DNA of 64,000 nucleotides from Nocardioides humi (lineage in GTDB: Bacteria > Actinomycetota > Actinomycetes > Propionibacteriales > Nocardioidaceae). Shown here piece by piece: positions 34,623 to 44,121 of the stretch; the stretch's first letter is position 1; each line of letters opens with the position of its first letter. The translations under genes were made by a program, and so were the position numbers. The notes below the pieces were generated by a model that searched no databases, was not told where the DNA came from, and saw only the letters and a list, made by a program, of their open reading frames with translations. The stretch lies in the NCBI RefSeq assembly GCF_006494775.1, contig NZ_CP041146.1, positions 806,001-870,000 of the forward strand, given 5' to 3'.

Positions 34623-37600
34623 TCAGCTCGCGAGCCAGCCGTGCGTACGGATGATTGTCTTCGTGCGCTCCGACAGTTCCATGGGCGCGTCGCCGTCGTC
34701 GGACCGGTTGCAGATCTCCTCGCGCAGGATCCGGTCGGCCTCGAGCTGGTCGCCCTCGGCCTTCATGACGTGGGCCAGGCACAGGCGGGTGCTCTCGCCG
34801 TCGGGGTCGGCCCGGTTGGCGACGTACGCCGCGGAGCGGGCCTTCACCAGGTCGCCGGCGGCGAGGGCCTCCGTGACGACGATGAGGGCGACGTCGGCGA
34901 TCCAGCCACCCGCCATGAGGTCGACGCGGTCGGGCTCGTTGGCGAGCCAAGCCCACCCTTCCTCACGCAGTTGGCTGAACGGCTGCGCCTCTCCGACCAG
35001 CTCGAGCGCGGTGCACAGGTCCGCGACACCTTCGGCTCCGCCGCGGGCCTGTCCGCGCTTGCGGAGGCGGAGGAAGAGGTCGAGGTCGACGAGCAGTCCG
35101 TCGTCGACCTGGTAGACGTTGACCCCGGTGACCTTGGCCGCCGGTGCCTTGTCCGCGTAGGGCAGGTGGTCCTCGCCGGTGCGGGGGTTCGGGCCGAGCC
35201 AGTCGCGCACGATGTTTGTGTAGTCGCGGACCTTGCCGTCGGAGATCGAGAACGCGTCGCGGATCTGCTCGCGGGTGGCGCCGTGCTTGCGGTGCAGGGC
35301 GAGGAAGGCCAGCAGCTCGGTGAAGTACGGCCTGCGCTTGGCCAGCGCCTTGCCGTGGGTGCGCGCGGCGACCGGGCCGAGCAGGGTGAGCCGCGGACGG
35401 TCGCAGTCGGTTGAGAACCAGTCGGCGATGTCCTGGTCGAGGGTGGGGTCCTTCTCCTCGACCTCGGCGCGGACGTGCGCGGGCACCTTGGGGGCCAGGG
35501 CCTCGAGGTCCTCCTGCACGATCGCGCTCTCGCGGATGTACTCCTCGTCCTCGCCCTCGAGCAGGGAGGACATCGGCTCGTCGACGGCATCCTCGGGGGT
35601 GTTGCGCGGCAGGGTGTACTCGCGGCGCAGGGCCCCGGAGGAGTCGGTGTAGGCCTCCCAGCCGTCGGTGGCGGTCTCGTCCACCGGGGTGTCGACGTAC
35701 TCCGGGGTCTCACTCTGGGCATAGACCAGGGCGCAGCCGCGGGCCTCGTCGCTGGTGAGCCCGACCGCGATCAGGTTGAGGTCGGCGTGCTCAAGGATCA
35801 CGCGGCCGGTGTTGGTCATGTGCAGCGCCGCACCGGGAGTGTTGGGGCGCTCGCCGGCGACCACGATGGAGGTCGCGGACTGACCGACGTGGTCGTTGAC
35901 CAGCTGCAGCAGCTGCTCGAGGTCGTCGGGGTCGCCGGCCGCCGCGTCCAGCAGCAGCATCCGCGCGGGCCAGGTGTCGTCGTCAACGCTGCCGGTGCGG
36001 CCCGTGGACACATCGGTGTCGTGTCGCTTCGCCCGATCAACGGTAGTCACCGCCGCGGCGAGGATCTCCGCGGTCGCGGGCGTCCCGGCCGCGCCGGTCG
36101 GGTAGTAGCTGATCCGCTCGTCCATAGCGACGGTCTCCTCTGCCACGCCGATGCAGTCGACCTGGACGCGACGCGACCACGGGTTGACGGCCAGCTGGGC
36201 GGCGAGGTGGCGGGCGAAGTCACGCGCGTAGGTGGGGTCACCGCTGATGGTCAGCGTGGAGAGCTCCTCGCAGTTCAGCAGCCAGGTCTCGCCGGTGTCG
36301 CTCATGCCGATGGTGGCCAGCAGCGGGTAGGGCGGCTCGACGTTGCCGGTGTCGGGACCGAGGTCCTCGAACGCGGTGTCGGTGGTGACCTGCCAGTGGG
36401 TCTGGTCGGGACTGCCCACCCAGGGAGCGGGAACGGCGGCCGGAGCGCTCAGATGCAGCGTCAGCTTGCCGTGACCGAGCTCCACCGCTGCCAGCGGCGG
36501 CATCGTGGTGCCCTGGGCACCGACCGCGGCCGCGAGGCGTCGCAGGGCCTCGTCGGCGAACTCCACGGTGGCGGCCGCGGCGGAACCGGTCGCGTTCAGG
36601 GTCATCTCCACCGGCGCGAGCTCGGGCGGCGGGGCGGCGATCGCGCGCCCGGGCGGCCGGTTCCGAAAGGCGGAGCGCCGGCGCGACCGCAGGGCCATGA
36701 GCAGGGCTCCGGACAGCAGGACGCCCCCGCCGGTGAGGCCGGCGAGGACCCAGGGTGCCTCGAGGATCGAGTCGTCCGTGTCGTCGACCTGGTCGACGTC
36801 GGCGACCGGCGCCGCCGGCTCTTCGGTCTGCGGGACCTCGGGGGTGGCGGTCTCCGGCGCCGGGGTCTCCTGGGTGGCCGGCGGGGTCTCCTCGGCCGGC
36901 GAGTCGACCGGCGGCTGCTCGTCCTTGGGCTCCGCTGGGGTCTGCGGCTTGTCCCCTCGCGGCTGCGGCTGGTCCTGCCGGTCGTCGACCGGCGTCTCGG
37001 TGGCGGGGATGTTGAGCTTCCAGCCCACGTCGATCACGTCGGGGTCGGTCAGCTGGACCCCGCCGGGCTGGGTGATCGCGGTGGAGGCCTTGTAGATCTC
37101 CGGCCAACGGTCGGCATCTCCGAGCTTGTCCTGCGCGATGTCGCTGAGGGTGTCGCTGGGCTGCACGGTGTAGACGTGCGCCGGGACTGGGTCGGTGGGC
37201 GCCGGCAGCTTGAGCACCCATCCGGGCTCGAGGAAGCTCGGCTGGGTGCCGAGCAGGTCGCGGTTGAGCTCGGCGATGTCCTTGTAGCGGGCTCCGTCAC
37301 CGAAGTGGTCCTCGGCGATCGACCAAAGGCTCTCCCCCGGCTTCACGACGTGGTCGACGGTCTTGGGGCCCTGGCGCTCCTGCGTCGTCTCGGCCTTGAC
37401 GTCCTGGCGGGCGGGTCCCTGCTGTGAGGCGTGGTCGGCGCCGGCGGTGACGTGCCCCACCGTCGCCGGGGCCGCGGCGGCCGAACTGATCGTTGCCGCC
37501 TGCGTGGCGATGGGGGCGGCGATGAACAGCAGTGCGGCCAGACCGATGAGGCCGCGCGCTGCGGCCTGGGGCCTACCCAGACCTGGCAGTTGAGGTGCCT

Positions 37601-37883
37601 GGACCTTGCGGAGCGCTGCGATGGCCTCCACAACAAGGCTCAGGGCCATGAACGCCCAGGCGACCCAGCCGATCACCTTGAACAGGCCGAGAACGAGCGT
37701 GCCGTCGTCGGGCGCCAGGAGCGCGTTCTTGACGCCACCCAGGGTGGGCATCTGGTCGGGGATCGGGCTGGCGCCGATCGCGAGGAAGAGAGCGGGCAGG
37801 CCGAGGACGATGCCCAGCACGGCGAGCGAGGCGGCGAGGCCGGTGAGTCGCTGGCCGATGGTGGGATGGGTGGGCGTAGTCAT
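34623..37883 (-). CDS. Large membrane protein with two LysM domains and a SARP/BTAD-like C-terminus
   Basis: 1086 residues from ATG 37883. Order: three N-terminal membrane helices (to ~135); LysM 1 (~178-228, VVKPGESLWSIAEDHFGDG) and LysM 2 (~237-296, YTVQPSDTLSDIAQDKLGD); a Pro/Glu-rich linker; one membrane helix (~385); a cytosolic region; then, from ~820, an OmpR-like winged helix (RKHGATREQIRDAF) followed by a TPR-like BTAD region. LysM binds peptidoglycan, so the protein may link the cell wall to a cytosolic regulator or anchor the pilus machine. It overlaps the TadG-like gene by four bases. Confidence 0.8.
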   Translation of the reverse strand: MTTPTHPTIGQRLTGLAASLAVLGIVLGLPALFLAIGASPIPDQMPTLGGVKNALLAPDDGTLVLGLFKVIGWVAWAFMALSLVVEAIAALRKVQAPQLPGLGRPQAAARGLIGLAALLFIAAPIATQAATISSAAAAPATVGHVTAGADHASQQGPARQDVKAETTQERQGPKTVDHVVKPGESLWSIAEDHFGDGARYKDIAELNRDLLGTQPSFLEPGWVLKLPAPTDPVPAHVYTVQPSDTLSDIAQDKLGDADRWPEIYKASTAITQPGGVQLTDPDVIDVGWKLNIPATETPVDDRQDQPQPRGDKPQTPAEPKDEQPPVDSPAEETPPATQETPAPETATPEVPQTEEPAAPVADVDQVDDTDDSILEAPWVLAGLTGGGVLLSGALLMALRSRRRSAFRNRPPGRAIAAPPPELAPVEMTLNATGSAAAATVEFADEALRRLAAAVGAQGTTMPPLAAVELGHGKLTLHLSAPAAVPAPWVGSPDQTHWQVTTDTAFEDLGPDTGNVEPPYPLLATIGMSDTGETWLLNCEELSTLTISGDPTYARDFARHLAAQLAVNPWSRRVQVDCIGVAEETVAMDERISYYPTGAAGTPATAEILAAAVTTVDRAKRHDTDVSTGRTGSVDDDTWPARMLLLDAAAGDPDDLEQLLQLVNDHVGQSATSIVVAGERPNTPGAALHMTNTGRVILEHADLNLIAVGLTSDEARGCALVYAQSETPEYVDTPVDETATDGWEAYTDSSGALRREYTLPRNTPEDAVDEPMSSLLEGEDEEYIRESAIVQEDLEALAPKVPAHVRAEVEEKDPTLDQDIADWFSTDCDRPRLTLLGPVAARTHGKALAKRRPYFTELLAFLALHRKHGATREQIRDAFSISDGKVRDYTNIVRDWLGPNPRTGEDHLPYADKAPAAKVTGVNVYQVDDGLLVDLDLFLRLRKRGQARGGAEGVADLCTALELVGEAQPFSQLREEGWAWLANEPDRVDLMAGGWIADVALIVVTEALAAGDLVKARSAAYVANRADPDGESTRLCLAHVMKAEGDQLEADRILREEICNRSDDGDAPMELSERTKTIIRTHGWLAS

Positions 37884-38341
37884 CTCTCGATGCCTCCTTC
37901 GGCGCGGATGAGCCGCGCGGACGCCTCCCCGGTGACCTGCATGGAGTCCAGGCCGATGATCCCGAGGAACTTGCTGGTGTAGGTGTCGGTGGTGGTGACG
38001 ATCAGGGTGTCGCCGTTGACGACGCGCGCGGTTCCTTCCACGCCGGCGGCGTGGAGGTAGTCCTGGGCGGCGGCCTTGGCGGCGTTGATGTCGACCCGGA
38101 GGTCCTCACCGCGCACCGCGGTGGAGCCCTGGACCTCCTGGGCGCCGGTGCGGGCGGCCTGGGCGGCGGCACTGCGCGCCTGCTGCTGGGTGTGGACCTT
38201 GCCGCCGAGGTCGACGGCCATCCCGACGAGGATGATCATCACGAAGGACGCGGTGGCGAACCAGACGCTGATGGAGCCGCGCTCATCGCGCACACCACGC
38301 GTTCCGAGGCGGCGCAGGCGGCGCAGGCGGCGCAGGCGGCT
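37880..38341 (-). CDS. TadG-like pseudopilin, 5' end cut by an IS
   Basis: Open from the IS border; a possible GTG start is 38293. The sequence DERGSISVWF followed by a ~20-residue hydrophobic helix is the TadE/G prepilin-type N-terminus (Glu/Gly before the helix), then VDLGGKVHTQQQARSAAAQAARTGAQ. Three LRR-type 9-base repeats (GGCGGCGCA) precede it at ~38309-38340. The true start codon has probably been lost with the IS insertion. Confidence 0.7.
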   Translation of the reverse strand, partial: SRLRRLRRLRRLGTRGVRDERGSISVWFATASFVMIILVGMAVDLGGKVHTQQQARSAAAQAARTGAQEVQGSTAVRGEDLRVDINAAKAAAQDYLHAAGVEGTARVVNGDTLIVTTTDTYTSKFLGIIGLDSMQVTGEASARLIRAEGGIER

Positions 38342-38395
38342 TGAACCGCACTGGGTTTCTTGGAGGCTCGTGACCTTGGAAACGAGGATGAGCAC

Positions 38396-38737
38396 ATGCC
38401 CAAGGAGCAGGTGCCCGGGAAGCCGCAGACGCGGCGCTACTCCCCGGAGGAGAAGGCAGCGGCGGTCCGGATGGTCCGCACGCTGCGAGCAGAGTTGGGA
38501 ACCGAGCACGGGACGGTCCAGCGGGTCGCGACCCAGTTGGGTTACGGCGTGGAATCGGTGCGTCAGTGGGTCAAGCAGGCCGACATCGACGACGGCCACG
38601 TGCCGGGCGTGACCACAGCGGAGGCCAAGCGAATCCGCGAGCTGGAGCAGGAGAACCGCGAGCTCAAGCGAGCCAACGAGATTCTCAAGCGAGCGGCCTC
38701 TTTCTTCGGGGCGGAGCTCGACCGCCAACACAAGTAG
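38396..38737 (+). CDS. IS3-family transposase OrfA
   Basis: 113 residues from ATG 38396: HTH (RRYSPEEKAAAVRMV, GTVQRVATQLGYGVESVRQWVK) and a leucine-zipper tail (IRELEQENRELKRANEILKRA). It binds the IS ends and, by -1 frameshifting near the end (CTTTCTTCGGGG), is fused to OrfB in the active transposase. Confidence 0.9.
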   Translation: MPKEQVPGKPQTRRYSPEEKAAAVRMVRTLRAELGTEHGTVQRVATQLGYGVESVRQWVKQADIDDGHVPGVTTAEAKRIRELEQENRELKRANEILKRAASFFGAELDRQHK

Positions 38738-39675
38738 TAGTCGCTTTCATCGACGCCAACCGCGACGAGGTCGTCGAGGGCAAGAAGCTCGGAGTCGAGT
38801 CCATCTGCACCACGCTGTCCAAGGCGGGGCTGCAGGTGGCTCCGAGCACCTACTACGCCGCCCGGTCCCGCGAGCCATCCGCACGCGCGCAACGTGATGC
38901 TGAGCTCAGACCGGCGCTGCGCGAGCTGTGGGAGGCGAACTACCGGGTCTACGGCGCGAGGAAACTGTGGAAGGCCGCCAGGCGTGCCGGACACGACGTC
39001 GGCCGTGACCAGGTCGCCCGGCTGATGCGCGCCGAAGGCATCGAAGGCGTCGTCCGCACGAAACGGGTGCGGACGACCAGGCCGGATGACAAGGCTGCAC
39101 GGCACCCGGACCTGGTGAAGCGGAACTTCACCGCGACAAGGCCGAATGAACTGTGGGTCACCGACCTGACGTTCGTGCCGACGTTCGCCGGGATCGCCTA
39201 CGTGTGCTTCATCGTCGACGCCTTCAGTCGGATGATCGTGGGGTGGCGAGTCGCCAGCCACATGCGCACCGAGATGGTGCTCGACGCGATCGAGATGGCC
39301 CGCTGGTCCCGCGGCACGCAGCTCGAGGGCCTGCGGTGTCACAGCGACGCCGGCAGTCAATTCACGAGTCTGCGCTACGGCGAGCGGCTCGCCGAGATCG
39401 GCGCCGTCCCATCGATCGGGACCGTCGGGGACAGCTACGACAACGCCTTGGCCGAGACCGTGAACGGCTACTACAAGGCCGAGCTCATCCGCGGTCCGGC
39501 GCGTCCGGGGCCGTGGCGCGCCATCGACGACGTCGAGCTCGCCACCCTCGGCTGGGTGCACTGGCACAACCACCAGCGGCTACACGGCTACCTCAGCGAC
39601 CTCCCGCCGACCGAGTTCGAAGAAAGGTTCTACGCTACCCAGCAGGGAACCCAGGCCCTGGTTGAAATCAAATGA
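38737..39675 (+). CDS. IS3-family transposase OrfB (DDE integrase core)
   Basis: About 312 residues in the -1 frame; its open frame begins at 38566. HTH_21 region (YRVYGARKLWKAARR), rve core with Asp in LWVTDLTFV, Asp in CHSDAGSQFTS and Glu in NALAETVNGYYKAELI: the DDE set is intact. Ends WHNHQRLHGYLSDLPP, typical of IS3. No independent start is obvious, so expression should depend on frameshifting. Confidence 0.9.
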   Translation, partial: VVAFIDANRDEVVEGKKLGVESICTTLSKAGLQVAPSTYYAARSREPSARAQRDAELRPALRELWEANYRVYGARKLWKAARRAGHDVGRDQVARLMRAEGIEGVVRTKRVRTTRPDDKAARHPDLVKRNFTATRPNELWVTDLTFVPTFAGIAYVCFIVDAFSRMIVGWRVASHMRTEMVLDAIEMARWSRGTQLEGLRCHSDAGSQFTSLRYGERLAEIGAVPSIGTVGDSYDNALAETVNGYYKAELIRGPARPGPWRAIDDVELATLGWVHWHNHQRLHGYLSDLPPTEFEERFYATQQGTQALVEIK

Positions 39676-39771
39676 CCAGAGCCTCCATCAGACCCAGTGC
39701 GGTTCAGTCTTCCTTCCTTGGTTGTTTGGGTGCGGTCTAGGGGATCCTTAGGGGGGTGGGTGTTAGGTCGG

Positions 39772-40686
39772 TCAGGTGGCGAAGCGGAGCATCGATGGGG
39801 CGACGAGGATCGCCATGAAGACGATGCCGAGGAGGCTGGCCGGGATGTACATGCGCTCGGAGGCGGCGTTGGCCTTGCCGAGCTCGGCGCTGAGCATCGC
39901 CGAGCGGAGCGCGGCGGCGCGGGCCCGGAGGTTGTTGTAGATCTGGGCTCCGTCCTGGCCGGACTGCTGCATGATGTCGGCGAGGTCGTCGAGCTCGGGG
40001 ACGCCCAGCTCGTCGGCCAGCCCGTGCAGGGAGTCCCACGGTGCGCGGGTCATGTAACGGGCGCGGCGCAGCTCGCTCTCGATCCGCTTGAACACCCACT
40101 TGTCGCCGACCTCGGCCGCCGAACGCAGCGCCTGCTGCCCGCTGGATCCGTCACGGACACCGGTGGCGACCATGTCGATGTAGGCGCCGAGTGCCCGGTT
40201 GAACTCGATGCGGGCCCTCTTGGCGTCATCGGCGGCGTTGTAGTTGGGCATGAACCAGAACAGGGCAGCCAGGGCCACTGAGCCGAGGGTGGGGATCGCG
40301 AATGGCAGTGGCAGCCCGATGAGGGTGAAGAACGCGGCCAGCAGCGGCGGCATGACGAGGCCGAGCAGAGCCCAGACGACCTTCTCACCATAGAACCGGG
40401 TCTCACTGATCTGCAGGATGGCCAGGTCCTTGCGGGGCGTGTGTGCCCACGCACCGCCGGGGAGGTTCTTCATCGCCCACAGGCCGATCCGGTCCACGGC
40501 CGAGCCGCTGTCGGCGCCCGTGTCGTCGAGGCCGGGGGTGCCGCGGCGGGGCACGACGCGGTCGGGCGAGAGCCGGTCCAGCGCGTCGACCAGGTCGGGG
40601 TCGGAGGGCGCGAGGCGCCACACGAGCACGGCGAGGGCCAGACCGAGGAGGGTGCCGCTGGCGAGCGCGAGCTGCAGGCCGGTCAT
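39772..40686 (-). CDS. tadC: TadC-like type II secretion F-domain protein
   Basis: 304 residues from ATG 40686. Helix, cytosolic domain, three membrane helices, with the T2SSF core FNRALGAYIDMVATGV and DDLADIMQQSGQDGAQIYNNLRARA. With TadB it forms the inner-membrane platform of the Tad/Flp pilus system. ATGA overlap with tadB; 66 bases after it the IS3 element begins. Confidence 0.88.
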   Translation of the reverse strand: MTGLQLALASGTLLGLALAVLVWRLAPSDPDLVDALDRLSPDRVVPRRGTPGLDDTGADSGSAVDRIGLWAMKNLPGGAWAHTPRKDLAILQISETRFYGEKVVWALLGLVMPPLLAAFFTLIGLPLPFAIPTLGSVALAALFWFMPNYNAADDAKRARIEFNRALGAYIDMVATGVRDGSSGQQALRSAAEVGDKWVFKRIESELRRARYMTRAPWDSLHGLADELGVPELDDLADIMQQSGQDGAQIYNNLRARAAALRSAMLSAELGKANAASERMYIPASLLGIVFMAILVAPSMLRFAT

Positions 40687-41615
40687 GCCAGTACCCCTTC
40701 CTTCTCCGCCGGTGCTCTGCGCTGGGCGGCGCGGTGGGCGTTTCGGGCCTGGAGGTCGAGGAAGCGCGGAAGCGGCTTGGCGACGGCCATCCGGCGCATC
40801 CAGAGCAGGGTGGCCACGTAGGCGGTGAGCAGGACGGCGAGGACGACCTGGCCCAGTGGGGTGCCGTAGGGCTCGATGTAGTCGCCGGTGAAGGCGAGGA
40901 TGCCGAGCACGCCGAGGGTGATGACGGTGACGGTGCGGGCGGTGGTGCGGGGCTTGGCCTGGTCGGCGGCGATCTGGCGTCGGGCGCGGACGTCGGCGGC
41001 GACGGTCTCGGCGAGGGCGTCCAGTGCCTTCGACAGTCCGGCCTGTCCGCGGCCGCTGGCGGCGAGGATCAGCTGGCTGGCCACGACGTCGCCGGTGGAG
41101 TCGTTGAGGTCCTCGGCGAAGGCGCGCAAGACGTCCTCGGTGGAGGAGGTGTTGTTCCACAGGCGGGAAACCATCAGCCCGACCTCGCGCTGGATCGCCT
41201 CAGGTGTCGACTGCAGCGACTTGATGAGCGCCGAGCGCAGGGACTGTCCGGCGGTCAGCTTGCCGGACAGGGACCGGGTCCACTCCTCGAGCGCTTCGAG
41301 CTTCTCGATGCTGGCGGCGGCCGGCGGCGGCGTCAGTAGCAGCGGGAGGCCCACGATCGCGGCCGGGACGAGGACGATCGCGATCACCCACCCGGTCACC
41401 AGCGCGACCAGAAGGCCGGCCACGGCGCCGCCGAGCATGAGCATCCGGGTACGACGGTCGAGCCGGACGAACCAGTTCCCCAGCCGTCCGAACGGGGTGG
41501 TGGTCCGGGCCGGCTTCGGCTGCTTGGGTGGCGCCGGGATCATCGCGTAGACCATGCCTATCAGGCCGATGAGGATCAGGGCGCCGAAGACGGCGGGCAG
41601 GAACGCTGTGCTCAT
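40683..41615 (-). CDS. tadB: TadB-like type II secretion F-domain protein
   Basis: 310 residues from ATG 41615. Four membrane segments, F-domain LEEWTRSLSGKLTAGQSLRSAL and DVVASQLILAASGRG. Partner of TadC. Overlaps tadA and tadC by four bases each. Confidence 0.88.
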   Translation of the reverse strand: MSTAFLPAVFGALILIGLIGMVYAMIPAPPKQPKPARTTTPFGRLGNWFVRLDRRTRMLMLGGAVAGLLVALVTGWVIAIVLVPAAIVGLPLLLTPPPAAASIEKLEALEEWTRSLSGKLTAGQSLRSALIKSLQSTPEAIQREVGLMVSRLWNNTSSTEDVLRAFAEDLNDSTGDVVASQLILAASGRGQAGLSKALDALAETVAADVRARRQIAADQAKPRTTARTVTVITLGVLGILAFTGDYIEPYGTPLGQVVLAVLLTAYVATLLWMRRMAVAKPLPRFLDLQARNAHRAAQRRAPAEKEGVLA

Positions 41616-43282
41616 GAGGTGGCCACCCCCGGGTTGGCCTGGGACTCGGCCGTGTACGCCTCGAGGTCGAAGCCGTGGCGTGCTAGTTCCTGGGCGAGGA
41701 AGTTGTCGAGCTTGCCGGTCGCGACGGCCTGGCCGAGCTGGTTGGGCGCGAAGATCGGGGTGGTGGCGTACCCGCGGGCTGCGTCGATGCTCGGCTGGAC
41801 GACCAGGACCTCCTCGACCCAGCGCTGCTTGCGGAAGGTCCCGTCGTCGTTGGGGACGACCTCGGAGCGCAGGTACATCACGATGTCGATCGCAGCGGCC
41901 AGCTTGCTGATCGCCAGCTCGCGGGTGACCTGGGGGCCCTTCTCCATGGCGCAGGAGACGAGTTTCTCGATGGTGTGCTCGGCGCTGCGGGCGTGGGTGG
42001 TGCTGATCGACCCGGGGCCGGACTCCATGGCCTTGAGCATGTTCCAGACCTCCGGGCCGCGGACCTCGCCGACGATCTGGCGGGCGAGGTTGAACCGGAA
42101 GGAGTGGTGGATGGCCTCTTCGAGGCTGAACTCGCCGGCCTGGCGGCCGTCGATGCCGACCTCGCCGGATCCGGGGCGGTGTTCCCAGGCGTGGACGATC
42201 TTGTGCCGGTCGACCAGCTCGTGCAGGTGCAGCTCGAACTCGGTCTCGAAGGTGCCGATCATTTCCCAGGGCGGGATGCACGAGCACAGGGCGCGGACCC
42301 AGGTGGTCTTGCCCGAGCCCTGGACGCCGGAGACGACGATGCTCTTGCCTGCGCGCACGCAGGCCGCGAGGAAATCGGCCAGGACCGGGCTGCACGCCTT
42401 GCGGTCGTAGACCATCTCGTCCATCGACACCTCGCGCATGCCGTGCCGGCGGATCACGACCGAGGTGTAGGCCATCACCCAGGCGCCGGCCGCGAGTCGC
42501 GCTCCCCCGGGCAGCCGGAGGTCCAGGTGCGGACGGGCCTCGGTGAAGGGCCGGTTCTGTCGAGCACCGAGGTCGGCGAGGAACTCGCGCAGCTCGTCTT
42601 CGGAATCGGCGATCGGGTCGGCCTCGACCAGGGTGCCGTCGACCAGCTCCAGCCACACCGAGCAAACCGGGCCGCGGGCGATGACGATGATGTTCTCGAC
42701 GTCCTCGCGCTCGACCAGGGGCTGGAGGCGGCCCAGACCGAACAGGGCGGCGTGGAGGGCGGACTTGAGCGCCTTCTCCTGGTCCTTGGTCCACGGGGGC
42801 CGGCCGGTGGAGACCAGCGCCTCGGCCTCGGACTTGATGAGCTCCTCGATGACGTCGAGCCCCATCTGCTCGCGGTCCTCTTCGGTGACCCGGCCGCCTT
42901 CCTTGTCGAGCCGTGCGGTCAGCCGCGAGGAGATCTCCGCGCGGTACTGCGCCACCATCTCCCAGTCCAGCTCGACCCGGCCGTCCGAGCCGTGGCTGTG
43001 GTGCTCCTCCGGCGCAGGCCCCACGAGCGGGCGCAGGCTGAACTCCGAGCGTGCGCGGCCCGGCAGCTCCTGCTCGCTGGTCCAGGCGCCGGCGAAGATC
43101 GGCAGCGAGGTCGGGTCGTGGTCCTCAACGACCGGGGGCGGGGGCGGCGGGGTGCCATTGGTGCGGCCGCGGGCGAAGGGCGAGGTCTGTCCCCGGCTCG
43201 CGGCGTGACGTGCCTCGAGCCACTCGTCGGCGCGCAGCGGGTCGCGACCGTTGGCGTCCGGGTGGTGTCCGTTGGTGCTCAT
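41612..43282 (-). CDS. tadA: TadA/CpaF-like secretion ATPase
   Basis: 556 residues from ATG 43282. A proline-rich leader, N-terminal domain, Walker A at 319-327 (GVQGSGKTT), Asp box MIGTFETEFELHL, Walker B-like RQIVGEVRGPEVWNML and His box SISTTHARSAEHTIEKL: the full VirB11/CpaF set. It is the hexameric motor for pilus or pseudopilus assembly. Overlaps the TadZ-like and tadB genes. Confidence 0.93.
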   Translation of the reverse strand: MSTNGHHPDANGRDPLRADEWLEARHAASRGQTSPFARGRTNGTPPPPPPVVEDHDPTSLPIFAGAWTSEQELPGRARSEFSLRPLVGPAPEEHHSHGSDGRVELDWEMVAQYRAEISSRLTARLDKEGGRVTEEDREQMGLDVIEELIKSEAEALVSTGRPPWTKDQEKALKSALHAALFGLGRLQPLVEREDVENIIVIARGPVCSVWLELVDGTLVEADPIADSEDELREFLADLGARQNRPFTEARPHLDLRLPGGARLAAGAWVMAYTSVVIRRHGMREVSMDEMVYDRKACSPVLADFLAACVRAGKSIVVSGVQGSGKTTWVRALCSCIPPWEMIGTFETEFELHLHELVDRHKIVHAWEHRPGSGEVGIDGRQAGEFSLEEAIHHSFRFNLARQIVGEVRGPEVWNMLKAMESGPGSISTTHARSAEHTIEKLVSCAMEKGPQVTRELAISKLAAAIDIVMYLRSEVVPNDDGTFRKQRWVEEVLVVQPSIDAARGYATTPIFAPNQLGQAVATGKLDNFLAQELARHGFDLEAYTAESQANPGVATS

Positions 43283-44118
43283 GTATGGCCTCCGTTCGTG
43301 GGAGCGAGGGCGGCCCTGTTGGCGCCGAGGACGGACTCGATGGCCGCGGCGCTGGCCCGGTAGCCGCGCAGCAGCCCAGAGGACTCGAACTTGCGCGGCT
43401 TGCGCGCGCCGTGGGAGTAGACCTCGGCCACATCGGGATCCCACTCCACCGACGCGACGACGGGGACCTGCAGGGCCTTCGCGATGTGGCGGGCGGTGTA
43501 GGGCCGGACTCGGGCGCCGGTCGGCATCGCGGGCCAGCGTCGCTCCTCGTCGACGAGGAGGACCCCGAGTCGAGACAGGCCACCGACTCCAGCAAACTGC
43601 GTCCGCAGGGTCTTGGCCCAGCTGGTGGCGCCGGCCAAGGCCGGCAGCGAGCTGCGGGTGACCAGCAGGGTCAGGTCGGAGGCGGCAATGAGCGGCTGGG
43701 GCCAGCCGGCGAGGCCGAGCCGGCCGGCGTCGACGATGACGTCTTGGCCGTTGCGCTCCAGCGCACGCAGCTGTTCGGTGAGCGGATCCCACAGCGGCAG
43801 CAGGCTGGGCGCCTGCTCGTGAGCCCGGATACCGGGCAGGAACCACGCCGACCGCTCGGCCGGGGCCTCGGGGTCCAGCAGCAGCGTCTCGCGCGGCAGG
43901 GCGTCGGCCAGCGTTCCCTCGCGCAGGGAGAGGGCGAGGTTGATCAGCCCGCCGGTCGGCTCCTGGGTGCCGTGGAAGTAGCCGGCGAAGACCGAGGACG
44001 AGCCGGTCGGGTCTGCGTCGACCAGGAGCACCGGTCGATGCCAGTTGAGGGTGAGCCCGAGCGCCGTGGTCGAGACGCCGGGCGAACCGCTCGCGGAGGC
44101 CAGGACGATCAACGCCAT
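43279..44118 (-). CDS. TadZ/CpaE-like ParA protein
   Basis: 279 residues from ATG 44118. Deviant P-loop VLASASGSPGVSTTALGL, LLVDADPTGSS, DVIVDAGRLGL and LLVTRSSLPAL: a MinD/ParA fold. In Tad systems this protein places the machine at the cell pole or septum. Between SAF and tadA. Confidence 0.82.
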   Translation of the reverse strand: MALIVLASASGSPGVSTTALGLTLNWHRPVLLVDADPTGSSSVFAGYFHGTQEPTGGLINLALSLREGTLADALPRETLLLDPEAPAERSAWFLPGIRAHEQAPSLLPLWDPLTEQLRALERNGQDVIVDAGRLGLAGWPQPLIAASDLTLLVTRSSLPALAGATSWAKTLRTQFAGVGGLSRLGVLLVDEERRWPAMPTGARVRPYTARHIAKALQVPVVASVEWDPDVAEVYSHGARKPRKFESSGLLRGYRASAAAIESVLGANRAALAPTNGGHT

Positions 44119-44121
44119 GCG

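Larger units (their letters stand above)
38342..39706 (+). mobile_element. IS3-family insertion sequence, ~1365 bp
   Basis: Inverted ends TGAACCGCACTGGGT (38342-38356) and ACCCAGTGCGGTTCA (39692-39706), perfect over 15 bases. OrfA and OrfB overlap in the -1 frame. No 3-base target duplication is seen (GCT versus GTC), so the two flanks do not come from a simple insertion: the sequence between them appears to have been deleted. Confidence 0.9.
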
